Source: Anaerotruncus sp. MC2020 (GTDB taxonomy: Bacteria > Bacillota > Clostridia > Oscillospirales > Ruminococcaceae). Taken from it: a stretch of 64,000 nt of DNA. Both the position numbers and the translations under genes were made by a program. Below, one piece after another: positions 8,350 to 16,291 of the stretch; positions within the stretch are counted from its first letter, which is position 1, and every line of letters starts with the position of its first letter. The stretch lies in NCBI GenBank assembly GCA_000701945.1, contig JNKE01000018.1, positions 124,001-188,000 on the forward strand, in the 5' to 3' direction. The notes below the pieces were generated by a model that had not been told where the DNA came from, searched no databases, and worked only from the letters and a program-made list of their open reading frames with translations.

Positions 8350-9564
8350 ATGAAACACAAGACATCTGAAATGCTGAATATGCTTCATCAGGAGCACATT
8401 GTCTCGCATCTGAGATCGCTCTCTCACGACGACCAGCTGAAAATGGTCTCACATATAGAAACGCTTGACCTCTCCGTACTCAACGAGGTCGAGGCAGAGG
8501 AGGAACGCGGCAAATTCGAGCCGCTCTACGCGACGACACTCGACGACATCGCCAAGAACCGCGACCGCTTCACCGAGATAGGACTTGAAGCCATACGCGC
8601 GGGCAAGGTCGGAGCTGTACTGCTTGCGGGCGGACAGGGAAGCCGCCTCGGATTCGAGCACCCGAAGGGAATGTTCAAAATTGGCGTTGAACGCGAGTTG
8701 TACATTTTCGAGTGCCTCATCAACAATCTGCTTGAGGTCACAAAGCAGGCGGGCGCATGGGTGCCGCTCTTCATCATGACGAGCGTGGACAACAACAAGG
8801 AGACCCGCGAATTTTTCGAGAAGCACAACTACTTCGGCTACAGCGACGACAACGTGTGGTTTTTCGTGCAGGAACAGCTGCCCACAGTCGATACAAACGG
8901 CAAGCTCATGCTTGCAGGGGAGGGCAAAATATCCACCGCTCCCAACGGAAACGGCGGCTGGTACGCGTCAATGGCTAAGACTGGTATGCTTCGTATAGTG
9001 CAGAACGCGCATATCGAGTGGCTGAACGTGTTTGCGGTAGATAACGTATTACAGCGCATTGCTGACCCCTGCTTCATCGGAGCAGTTATCGAATCGGGCA
9101 AGGTTTCGGGCGCAAAGGTAGTCGCGAAGGCTGACCCGAACGAGAAGGTCGGAGTGCTTTGCCTCGAGGACGGCAGACCGTCAATCGTGGAATACTACGA
9201 GATGACCGACGAGATGATAAACCGCCGCGAGCCCGACGGCACGCTTTCGTATAACTACGGCGTCATACTGAACTACCTGTTCCGCGTGGACAAGCTCAAC
9301 AGGACGCTGTCGGTGAAGCTGCCGCTGCACCGCGCGTTCAAGAAGATAAAGTACATGAACGCAGGCGGCGAGATGATAACTCCCGACGAGCCGAACGCCT
9401 ACAAGTTCGAGACGCTGGCGCTCGACATGGTCAAGCTGCAGGACGACTGCCTCGCGTATGAGGTCGACAGAAGCAAGGAGTTTGCGCCCGTCAAGAACAA
9501 GACAGGCGTAGATTCCGTAGATTCCGCGCGCGAGCTGCTGAAGCTCAACGGCGTGGAGCTGTAA
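8350..9564 (+). CDS. UDP-glucose/UDP-N-acetylhexosamine pyrophosphorylase-type nucleotidyltransferase
   Basis: 404 residues. The N-terminal signature LLAGGQGSRLGFEHPKGMF binds UTP; GNGGWYASM and NVFAVDNVLQRIADP follow in the order of the UDPGP type 1 family (eukaryotic-like UAP/UGP), distinct from bacterial GalU or GlmU. It should transfer UMP to a hexose-1-phosphate, glucose or N-acetylhexosamine; the sequence does not decide which. The ATG at 8350 is chosen because AAGGGGC precedes it; a GTG five codons upstream lies directly against a GGGAG. It has its own promoter and terminator, so it is a single-gene unit. Confidence 0.85.
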   Translation: MKHKTSEMLNMLHQEHIVSHLRSLSHDDQLKMVSHIETLDLSVLNEVEAEEERGKFEPLYATTLDDIAKNRDRFTEIGLEAIRAGKVGAVLLAGGQGSRLGFEHPKGMFKIGVERELYIFECLINNLLEVTKQAGAWVPLFIMTSVDNNKETREFFEKHNYFGYSDDNVWFFVQEQLPTVDTNGKLMLAGEGKISTAPNGNGGWYASMAKTGMLRIVQNAHIEWLNVFAVDNVLQRIADPCFIGAVIESGKVSGAKVVAKADPNEKVGVLCLEDGRPSIVEYYEMTDEMINRREPDGTLSYNYGVILNYLFRVDKLNRTLSVKLPLHRAFKKIKYMNAGGEMITPDEPNAYKFETLALDMVKLQDDCLAYEVDRSKEFAPVKNKTGVDSVDSARELLKLNGVEL

Positions 9565-9573
9565 TGAAGCACG

Positions 9574-9598
9574 AAAACCCGAGGAAGCTCGGGTTTTT
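9574..9598 (+). terminator. Terminator after the pyrophosphorylase gene
   Basis: Arms AAAACCCGAG 9574-9583 and CTCGGGTTTT 9588-9597 with a GAAG tetraloop and trailing T. Confidence 0.9.
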
Positions 9599-9626
9599 CT
9601 TTCGTCAGATATAGGGAGGTGAGTGC

Positions 9627-10211
9627 ATGGGCGGGCTCGAAGCCATAATAGCGGGCGCTGAGGTCATACGGACAAAGCGCCGCACAATAGCGCTGCAAAT
9701 CGCCGCAGACGGGCATCTCATCGTGCGCTCGCCGCTGAGGCTGTCGAATAAGGACATCGCTGCCTTTATCGAAAAGAACCGCAGCTGGATAGAGAAGCAC
9801 GCGGCGAAGGTCGCGCGCACGAACAGCGAGCTCGCGAAGCTGGAGCCGTACACTCCCGCGGACATAGAGGCTATGGCTCAGCGGGCATTGCGGGTCATAC
9901 CCGAGCGCGTGCGGCACTACGCGGAGCTCATCGGCGTCACCTACGGGAGGATAACGGTCCGAAATCAGCGGACGAAGTGGGGGAGTTGCACCGCAAATGG
10001 CAATCTGAATTTCAACTGCCTGCTCATGGAAGCTCCGCCCGAGGTGCTTGATTCGGTGGTAGTCCACGAGCTCTGCCACCGTCTGCACATGAACCACTCG
10101 CGGGAGTTCTACGCGGCGGTGTACCGCGTATTCCCCGACTACGACAGGTGGGACAGGTGGCTCAAGGACAACGGACCGTTGCTTATCAGGCGTATGCAGG
10201 CGGGACATTAA
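9627..10211 (+). CDS. YgjP-like (DUF45) metal-dependent peptidase-type protein
   Basis: 194 residues. The family hallmark is the zinc motif HELCHRLHMNH (gluzincin-type HExxH with the third His), followed by FYAAVYRVFPDYDRWDRWL; the centre carries RNQRTKWGSC, also diagnostic of YgjP. Members are small cytoplasmic proteins often linked to restriction or DNA-repair loci, but their substrates are not established. The ATG at 9627 follows GGGAGGTGAG. Seventeen bases downstream begins the AT-rich gene at 10229, so the two may share a transcript. Confidence 0.88.
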   Translation: MGGLEAIIAGAEVIRTKRRTIALQIAADGHLIVRSPLRLSNKDIAAFIEKNRSWIEKHAAKVARTNSELAKLEPYTPADIEAMAQRALRVIPERVRHYAELIGVTYGRITVRNQRTKWGSCTANGNLNFNCLLMEAPPEVLDSVVVHELCHRLHMNHSREFYAAVYRVFPDYDRWDRWLKDNGPLLIRRMQAGH

Positions 10212-10228
10212 AATAAAGGAGTATTGCT

Positions 10229-10963
10229 ATGCAGGACAGATACGCAGGTGATATCGGCGACCTCGGCAAGTTTTATTTGCTGCGGAAGCTGCAAAAAAGT
10301 TTCAAAATCGGAATTAATTGGTACTATACTCCGAAGCTCGATTCTGATAACTCGAATGAGGGGGAATTGCGCGATTTTTCAAAGATTAAGAAAAGCGATA
10401 AGGACTATGTAGAGCTTGTGGAAAAAATGCAAACAATCGATAAGAATAATCCGTCGGTCAAATCGCTTAAAGAATTGAAGCTGATTGACGGAGCGGAATA
10501 CTATAGCGACGTTGTTGAGCGTAAAACGCGGGTGGATTGGCATAATAAATCTCTGAAAGCAATGAAAGGCTTTGAAATAGTTTTTCTCGACCCCGACAAC
10601 GGTCTGCTCTGCAAATCTGTTGCGCAGGGCTCTGAGAAAAGCGTGAAGTACGTGTATTACGACGAAATTGGCTGTTATCTCAAAAATGGAGCGAAAGCAG
10701 TAATTGTCTATAATCACCGCTGCCGAAAAAAGGAAAACGCGTATTTCAGCGATATTTTTGATAATCTCTCAAATGTGGAAATCAAAGACGGACACAAAAT
10801 CGACAGAGCACTGATACAGGCGATAGTTTTCCCGCGCTTTTCGATTAGGGACTACATAATAATCAGCAAGGATATAGATACACATGAAAAGATTCGTGAG
10901 ATACTTGCTGAGATGGTCAAAGGGGAGGGCAAAAAGCCTTTTTGCAGACTGCCGAACATATAA
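10229..10963 (+). CDS. Hypothetical protein, MQDRYAGDIGD-type family, AT-rich
   Basis: 244 residues. The N-terminus (RYAGDIGDLGKFYLL) and a central FLDPDNG resemble a widespread family of uncharacterised bacterial proteins that I know only as hypothetical; a nuclease or nucleotide role would be a guess. No signal peptide or membrane segment is visible; the protein is rich in Lys, Asp and Ile. Its codons end far more often in A or T than those of neighbours (AAA, GAT, AAT, ATT), which points to acquisition from a lower-GC source. AAGGAG stands before the ATG. It follows the YgjP-like gene and ends at a bidirectional terminator. Confidence 0.7.
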   Translation: MQDRYAGDIGDLGKFYLLRKLQKSFKIGINWYYTPKLDSDNSNEGELRDFSKIKKSDKDYVELVEKMQTIDKNNPSVKSLKELKLIDGAEYYSDVVERKTRVDWHNKSLKAMKGFEIVFLDPDNGLLCKSVAQGSEKSVKYVYYDEIGCYLKNGAKAVIVYNHRCRKKENAYFSDIFDNLSNVEIKDGHKIDRALIQAIVFPRFSIRDYIIISKDIDTHEKIREILAEMVKGEGKKPFCRLPNI

Positions 10964-10965
10964 TA

Positions 10966-10992
10966 AAAACGGCTCGGACACCGAGCCGTTTT
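10966..10992. terminator. Bidirectional terminator between convergent genes
   Basis: Arms 10966-10977 and 10981-10992 (AAAACGGCTCGG and its complement) with a three-base loop; A run and T run on opposite sides. Confidence 0.88.
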
Positions 10993-10993
10993 C

Positions 10994-11848
10994 TTATTCT
11001 GTTTTCATAAACTCCTTCAGCTCGGCGAGTCTTGCTTTTGCGGCGTTTCTTCCGATGCGGTAGACCTCGAGCAGCTTGTCCATATCGTGCTCGACATGAC
11101 CTATCGGGAGCTTCTCGGGCGGCGCGATAACGAATGCTCTGCCCGCATTTTCGGCGGCGCTTATGTAGCGGAGCTCCTCGTTGTACATTTTGGGGCGCTC
11201 GGAGAAAGCGCGGACGAGCTCGGGGTACTTTCTGCCATAGCGGAGCTTCACGAGCCCGAGCGTGCGGCTCTGAGTCTTGACGAAGCCGCGCGGCTGAGTG
11301 AGAATGACGACATTCCTGTCACAGCCTGTGCTCTCCATGAATCGGAGTGGGATAGAGTCCGAGATACCGCCGTCGAGGAACTCCCGCCCGTCTATTTTGA
11401 CTATGCGCGACACGAGCGGCATAGAGGCTGAGGCGCGTATCCATTCGAGGTCGTCGCCCTTTGCGGTGCGGCAGTTGTGATAGACCGCCCTGCCCGTGTT
11501 TATGTCAGTTCCGACGACGAAAAACGTCATCGGGTTTGCTTCATAGAAGTCGTTGTCGAAGAGGTCGAGCTTCTCGGGGATAGTGTGGTAGCAGAACTCC
11601 GCGCCGAACATATCTCCTGTGCGGAAATAGGAGTTCCAGCTGCAATAGCGCTTGTCCTCGCGGAAGCGGATATTATAGCGGATAGCTCTGCCGTGCTGAC
11701 CCGATTTGTAGTTGCAGCCGAAGCACGCGCCCGCAGATACGCCGACGGAGCTGTCGAACGTGATACCGTTTTCCATCAGGACGTCGGTGACACCCGCGGT
11801 GAAGAGGCCGCGCATAGCGCCGCCCTCCATAACAAGACCGAATTTCAT
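10994..11848 (-). CDS. Patatin-like phospholipase family protein
   Basis: 284 residues from the ATG at 11848, which has GGAGGG seven bases upstream. The patatin fold is shown by the oxyanion loop GGAMRG near residue 10, nucleophile elbow GVSAGA around residue 37, and the dyad Asp in FLDGGISDSIPL. Such proteins hydrolyse acyl esters of phospholipids or other lipids; this one is of the RssA/YjjU branch, with a C-terminal helical extension. No signal peptide, so cytoplasmic. It is a single-gene unit with a near-perfect promoter. Substrate and physiological role are not shown by the sequence. Confidence 0.88.
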   Translation of the reverse strand: MKFGLVMEGGAMRGLFTAGVTDVLMENGITFDSSVGVSAGACFGCNYKSGQHGRAIRYNIRFREDKRYCSWNSYFRTGDMFGAEFCYHTIPEKLDLFDNDFYEANPMTFFVVGTDINTGRAVYHNCRTAKGDDLEWIRASASMPLVSRIVKIDGREFLDGGISDSIPLRFMESTGCDRNVVILTQPRGFVKTQSRTLGLVKLRYGRKYPELVRAFSERPKMYNEELRYISAAENAGRAFVIAPPEKLPIGHVEHDMDKLLEVYRIGRNAAKARLAELKEFMKTE

Positions 11849-11877
11849 AGTATCCCTCCAAAAAATCACTAAAATTT

Positions 11878-11906
11878 ATTATAGCGGAATTTCCCGAGTT
11901 TGTCAA
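11878..11906 (-). promoter_or_regulatory. Consensus promoter of the patatin gene
   Basis: Minus strand TTGACA 11906-11901, 17 bases, TATAAT 11883-11878; the -10 box is about 30 bases before the start codon. Confidence 0.88.
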
Positions 11907-11980
11907 TATTTTTGTAATATATCGCAGGGGAATGAGTTCCGAAGCCCGTACATAAGGTATGCATTATCGCACGCAAACGA

Positions 11981-12009
11981 TTGACACAGCGCTGCAAATG
12001 TGATAGAAT
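11981..12009 (+). promoter_or_regulatory. Promoter of the maf-DUF1015 unit
   Basis: TTGACA 11981-11986, 17 bases, TAGAAT 12004-12009. It excludes any maf start upstream of 12038. Confidence 0.82.
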
Positions 12010-12037
12010 TATACTATTGACTGCAAAGGAGAAAGCT

Positions 12038-12607
12038 ATGGAAATAATACTTGCTTCGGGCTCGCCGCGCAGACGCGAGCTGATGAAGCTCATCACCGAG
12101 GACTTCACTGCCGTATCGGCAGACGCGGACGAGACCGTCCCCGAGGGCATACCGCCCATGCTTGCGTCGGAGTACCTCGCTACGATAAAGGCTCTTGCGG
12201 CGTCGCTGAAAAATCCCGAAGCGGTAGTTATCGGTTGCGATACGACGGTCATCGCTGACGGAGAGATACTCGGCAAGCCCGCCGACAAGGAGCAGTGCCG
12301 CGGCTTTATGGAACTCCTGTCGGGGCGCACACATCAGGTAGTCACAGGCGTGACGCTGATGTACGGCAGCGCTACTGCTTCATTCTCGGAGACGACCGAC
12401 GTCACCTTCCGCAAGCTCACAGCTGACGAGATAGAGGCGTACATCTCCACAGACGAGCCCTATGACAAGGCGGGCGGCTACGGCATACAGGGCAGGGGAG
12501 CACTGCTCGTGGAGCGAATAAACGGCGACTATTTCAACGTGGTGGGACTTCCCGTATCACGTCTGAATCAGGAACTAAATAAATTCATATCATCAATAAA
12601 GGAGTAA
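12038..12607 (+). CDS. maf: Maf family nucleotide pyrophosphatase
   Basis: 189 residues. Begins with the Maf signature ILASGSPRRRELM; VIGCDTTVIADGEILGKP and the C-terminal EPYDKAGGYGIQG loop are typical. Maf proteins hydrolyse dTTP, UTP or modified pyrimidine nucleotides and affect septation in Bacillus. The start at 12038 has AAAGGAG eight bases upstream, and earlier in-frame codons overlap the promoter. The next gene starts four bases after the stop, so the two are co-transcribed. Confidence 0.92.
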   Translation: MEIILASGSPRRRELMKLITEDFTAVSADADETVPEGIPPMLASEYLATIKALAASLKNPEAVVIGCDTTVIADGEILGKPADKEQCRGFMELLSGRTHQVVTGVTLMYGSATASFSETTDVTFRKLTADEIEAYISTDEPYDKAGGYGIQGRGALLVERINGDYFNVVGLPVSRLNQELNKFISSIKE

Positions 12608-12611
12608 AACT

Positions 12612-13874
12612 ATGAACTCAACAGCATTTCACAGCGCGGATATACTTATCCCGAACGACAAAGTCGATATGAGCAAGTGGGCAGTCATCGCCTGCGACCA
12701 GTACACGAGCGAGCCCGAATACTGGGACGCCGTAACTGCTGAGGTAGGCGGAGCTCCGTCGACGCTGAGCCTCATCCTCCCCGAGCTCTACCTCGAGGAC
12801 AGCGACGTATCCGAGCGCATCGCCAATATCCACAAGGCTATGGACAAGTACATCGCCGACGGTATTTTCACCGAGTACAAGAACGCAATGGTCTACGTTG
12901 AGCGCGTGCAGAGCAACGGCATTGTCCGCAAGGGACTCATCGGCGCGATAGACCTCGAGAAGTACGACTTCTCCAAGGGCAGCACCTCCGAGGTGCGCGC
13001 TACCGAAGCGACAGTCATCGAGCGCATACCTCCGCGAATCAAGGTAAGAAACGGCGCTCCTCTCGAGCTCCCGCACATCATGATTCTCATTGACGACCCC
13101 GAGGACACAGTCATCGGAGCGCTCGACAAGACCTCGATGAAGAAGCTCTACGACACCAAGCTCATGCAGAACGGCGGCAGCATAAGCGGCTATCTCGTTG
13201 ACGAGGCAGCGCAGGAGAAGATAGACTCCGCGCTTTCCGCACTCGCTGACCCCGACACTTTTAATAATAAGTATGGTCTGAGCGGACAGCCTGTCCTGCT
13301 CTATGCTATGGGCGACGGCAACCATTCTCTCGCGACTGCGAAGGAGTTCTACGAGCAGCTCAAGAAGGCGAACCCCGACAAGGACTTCTCGAATCACCCT
13401 GCACGCTATGCTCTCGCGGAGATAGTCGACCTCCACAGCGATGCTCTCAAGTTTGAGGCTATCCACCGCCTTGTTTATGATGTTGACTGTGATGACCTGC
13501 TTTATGAGCTTTCACACGCTCTGGAGCTTAATGATACAGAGAGCAGCCAGTATGTAATAACCTGCTGCGACGGTACTGAAGTTAAGGAGTATATTCACAA
13601 GCAGACCTCGAATCTGTCAGTCGGCTCGCTCCAGAATTTCCTTGACAGCTACATTAAAAATAAGGGCGGCAAGATAGACTATATCCACGGCATCGAAAAC
13701 GTCAAGGCGCTGGCTGAGAAGCACAACGGCATTGCGTTCATACTGCCCGACATGGACAAGTCGGAGCTCTTCCCGACCGTTATCAAGGACGGCGCGCTCC
13801 CGAGAAAGACCTTCTCAATGGGGCACGCGGATGACAAGCGCTTCTACATCGAGGCAAGAAAGATAACTGATTAA
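12612..13874 (+). CDS. DUF1015 family protein
   Basis: 420 residues, full length for DUF1015. The N-terminus carries the family hallmark WAVIACDQYTSEPEYW; a GDGNHSLATAKEFYE stretch around residue 236 is strongly conserved in the family, and the C-terminus ends with FSMGHADDKRFYIEARKI. These proteins are cytoplasmic and often near serine or phosphoglycerate metabolism genes, but the reaction is not something I can name with confidence. AAAGGAG precedes the ATG. It follows maf by four bases and ends at a strong terminator. Confidence 0.85.
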   Translation: MNSTAFHSADILIPNDKVDMSKWAVIACDQYTSEPEYWDAVTAEVGGAPSTLSLILPELYLEDSDVSERIANIHKAMDKYIADGIFTEYKNAMVYVERVQSNGIVRKGLIGAIDLEKYDFSKGSTSEVRATEATVIERIPPRIKVRNGAPLELPHIMILIDDPEDTVIGALDKTSMKKLYDTKLMQNGGSISGYLVDEAAQEKIDSALSALADPDTFNNKYGLSGQPVLLYAMGDGNHSLATAKEFYEQLKKANPDKDFSNHPARYALAEIVDLHSDALKFEAIHRLVYDVDCDDLLYELSHALELNDTESSQYVITCCDGTEVKEYIHKQTSNLSVGSLQNFLDSYIKNKGGKIDYIHGIENVKALAEKHNGIAFILPDMDKSELFPTVIKDGALPRKTFSMGHADDKRFYIEARKITD

Positions 13875-13890
13875 AAATTGCTGTATATAA

Positions 13891-13926
13891 AAAGCTCTGA
13901 CCGATTATTGCGGTCAGAGCTTTTTT
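13891..13926 (+). terminator. Terminator after the DUF1015 gene
   Basis: Arms 13891-13903 and 13911-13923, seven-base loop, six T ending at 13926. Confidence 0.92.
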
Positions 13927-13928
13927 GC

Positions 13929-13957
13929 TTGACAAATCTGTAACACTGTGATAGAAT
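13929..13957 (+). promoter_or_regulatory. Distal promoter of the efflux operon
   Basis: TTGACA 13929-13934, 17 bases, TAGAAT 13952-13957. It starts immediately after the T tract of the preceding terminator and is 97 bases upstream of a second promoter. Confidence 0.7.
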
Positions 13958-14015
13958 ATATCTGTACTAATACGGGTGATACAGTAAATGACCGATAGCC
14001 ATTTTCAGCCGTATT

Positions 14016-14045
14016 ACGTAAAATTACATTTTTGTAATATTACGT
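14016..14045. promoter_or_regulatory. Large palindrome, probable operator
   Basis: Arms ACGTAAAATTACA (14016-14028) and TGTAATATTACGT (14033-14045), one mismatch in 13, four-base T spacer. It lies between the two promoters and ends eight bases before the -35 box of the proximal one: the position of an activator or repressor site. No T run follows, so it is not a terminator. Confidence 0.6.
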
Positions 14046-14053
14046 GAAAAATA

Positions 14054-14082
14054 TTGACAAATAAAAAAGTGTGTGATACAAT
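14054..14082 (+). promoter_or_regulatory. Proximal promoter of the efflux operon
   Basis: TTGACA 14054-14059, 17 bases, TACAAT 14077-14082. The -35 region belongs to a second inverted repeat, ATTGACAA 14053-14060 with TTGTCAAT 14082-14089. Confidence 0.82.
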
Positions 14083-14115
14083 TGTCAATATCAGGACGAA
14101 AGGAGTATTGTTCAT

Positions 14116-15543
14116 ATGAACAAAAGTATTATTTTGCGAACAGCAGCCGCTTTATCAATATCTGCGGCTCTTCTCTGCGGTGGTGCTTCGTGCGGAATGA
14201 AAGATCTTATAAACATTCCGATAACTACATATACGGTCGAGCACACCGACGTCGAGAACTACATCAGCGTATCGGGCACGGTAGAGGGCTCGAACATAGT
14301 CAAGGTAACAAGCGACCTCACCGCAAAGGTGAAGACGCTTAATGTGGGCGTAGGCGACGCTGTAAAGGCGGGCGATATTCTCTGCGAGTTCGACAGCTCT
14401 GACTATCAGGAGCAGTACGATAAGCTCAAGGACACAGCAGATACCTCGAAGGAGCGCTTGGACAGCGCACATGAAAAGAATCAGAAGGCTCTTCAGGACG
14501 CCAAGAATCAGAAGACCGACCTTCTCCGCAAGGCTCAGCGCGCTATAGATAACGCAGTTTCTGCGAGAGAAACGGCATATTCCAAGTACGATAAGCTCGG
14601 CAAGGAAGTCGACGAGTGCTACGAGGAGTATGAAGCCTGCGATGACAATGCTGAGGCAGCTATACTTTATAAGCAGTATCTGGCTGCACAGGAGCAGTAC
14701 GAAGCATTCGGCGATACGCTCAGCAGTTATGACGAGGCTGTACAGTCCGCAAGAGACGCGTACAACGATACCGCGAAGTCTGCCGACGATGCTATCGAAA
14801 TGGCTCAGGAGGCTATAAACGACGAGAAGTTCAACAAGGACACAACAGTTCAGGACCAGCTCGATAAGCTCAAGGAGAGCATCGACAAGTGCGTAGTAAA
14901 GGCTCCCAAGGACGGCGTTATCACATCTCTCAGCATCGCAGAGGGAAGCTTCCCGACTACAGAAGCTCTCATGACTATCGAGGACACTACCGAGCTCAGG
15001 ATAAACGTCAGCATAAACGAGGCTGATATCCTCAGCGTCAAGGAGGGGCAGAAGGCTGTCATCACTACCACCGCAACAGGCGATGAGGAGTTCACGGGCA
15101 AGGTAGAGCGCGTTGTCAACATCATGAGCGGACAGAAGATGAATGCTTATACAGGCGAGATGAACGGCGGCGGTTACTCCGCTGAGATAGTCATCGATAA
15201 GGGCGCTGACAAGCTCCTCATAGGTATGACCGCAAAGGCTAAGATAATTCTCGACCAGAAGGAGAACGTCCTTGCTGTTCCCTATGATTCGATAAAGCAG
15301 AACGACGACGGCACATTCTCCGTCTTCATCGCCGAGAAGAACGGTGATAAGGGCTATAAGGCCAAGGAAGTAAAGGTAGAGAAGGGCATGGAGACCAACT
15401 ACCTCACTGAGATAATAACCGGCGACCTCAATGACGGCGACATCGTCCTTACCGATGTTGTTGCGAACGCAGTCGTTGACGGCGGAGATGTTACTATCGC
15501 CGAGCCGTATACTGACCCCGACGAAGCCGAAAAGGGAGAGTAA
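14116..15543 (+). CDS. Lipoprotein membrane-fusion (HlyD/MacA-like) subunit of an ABC exporter
   Basis: 475 residues. A lipoprotein signal peptide ends at Cys26 (GGASC). The body is a periplasmic-adaptor-type protein: N-terminal biotinyl-lipoyl half (ISVSGTVEGS, KTLNVGVGDAVKAGDIL), a long Ala/Lys/Glu-rich coiled coil from about 90 to 255, the second lipoyl half (KAPKDGVITSLSIAEG), then beta-barrel and C-terminal domains. In Firmicutes such proteins work with MacB-type permeases to export peptides or antibiotics. AAAGGAG lies 13 bases before the ATG. It heads a three-gene operon with the ATPase (two bases on) and permease. Confidence 0.9.
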   Translation: MNKSIILRTAAALSISAALLCGGASCGMKDLINIPITTYTVEHTDVENYISVSGTVEGSNIVKVTSDLTAKVKTLNVGVGDAVKAGDILCEFDSSDYQEQYDKLKDTADTSKERLDSAHEKNQKALQDAKNQKTDLLRKAQRAIDNAVSARETAYSKYDKLGKEVDECYEEYEACDDNAEAAILYKQYLAAQEQYEAFGDTLSSYDEAVQSARDAYNDTAKSADDAIEMAQEAINDEKFNKDTTVQDQLDKLKESIDKCVVKAPKDGVITSLSIAEGSFPTTEALMTIEDTTELRINVSINEADILSVKEGQKAVITTTATGDEEFTGKVERVVNIMSGQKMNAYTGEMNGGGYSAEIVIDKGADKLLIGMTAKAKIILDQKENVLAVPYDSIKQNDDGTFSVFIAEKNGDKGYKAKEVKVEKGMETNYLTEIITGDLNDGDIVLTDVVANAVVDGGDVTIAEPYTDPDEAEKGE

Positions 15544-15544
15544 T

Positions 15545-16291
15545 ATGGCGAAAAAACTGATAATGATGAGAAATATCATCAAGCGTTATTATATCGGTCA
15601 GCCGAACGAGCTACAGATACTCAACGGCATAGACCTCGATATACACGAGGGTGAATTTGTTGCCATTGTCGGTGCTTCGGGTTCGGGAAAGAGTACGCTT
15701 ATGAATATGATAGGCGCGCTTGACAGACCAACCGAGGGTACGTATTTCCTCAATGACACCGACGTGAGCCGTCTGAACGACAAGCAGCTCAGCGCGATAA
15801 GGAACAAGGAGATAGGATTCGTTTTCCAGACCTTCAACCTTATCCCGAGAGCAAACGCCCTCAAGAATGTCGAGCTTCCCATGCTCTATGCGGGCATGAA
15901 GAAGAAGGAGCGTCAGGACCGCGCAATGGACCTCCTGAGGCTCGTAGATATGCAGGACAGATACACGCACAAGCCGAACGAACTGTCGGGCGGTCAGAAG
16001 CAGCGTGTAGCCATAGCGAGAGCAATGGCGAATGACCCGTCGATAATCCTCGCAGATGAGCCTACGGGCGCACTCGACAGCAAGACGGGACATATGGTAA
16101 TGGACATCTTCCACAAGCTCCACGAGAAGGAAGGCAAGACGGTCGTCCTCATCACTCACAGCCCCGAGCTTGCCGCTGAGACGGAGCGTATCATCACGAT
16201 AAGCGACGGCTCGATAATATCCGATACAGGTGTGACTGAAAAGATAAAGCCCGAGTCTGTATTTCCTGGAACGGAGGTGAGCGCTGAATGA
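15545..16291 (+). CDS. MacB-type ABC transporter ATP-binding protein
   Basis: 248 residues. Walker A GASGSGKST near residue 43, Q-loop FVFQTFNLIP, signature LSGGQKQRVAIARA, Walker B ILADEPTGALDSKTG, and H-loop ITHS are all intact. It is of the LolD/MacB class that powers mechanotransmission rather than transport through the membrane. The ATG at 15545 has AAGGGAGAG upstream; longer readings overlap the preceding gene. The stop overlaps the permease start by four bases (ATGA), a sign of coupled translation. Confidence 0.93.
   Translation: MAKKLIMMRNIIKRYYIGQPNELQILNGIDLDIHEGEFVAIVGASGSGKSTLMNMIGALDRPTEGTYFLNDTDVSRLNDKQLSAIRNKEIGFVFQTFNLIPRANALKNVELPMLYAGMKKKERQDRAMDLLRLVDMQDRYTHKPNELSGGQKQRVAIARAMANDPSIILADEPTGALDSKTGHMVMDIFHKLHEKEGKTVVLITHSPELAAETERIITISDGSIISDTGVTEKIKPESVFPGTEVSAE

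Noticed and set aside
14155-15582. 475-codon open frame on the minus strand
   Set aside because: Entirely antisense to the HlyD-like gene; no ribosome-binding site, and the translation is a Leu/Val-rich shadow of a highly biased gene.
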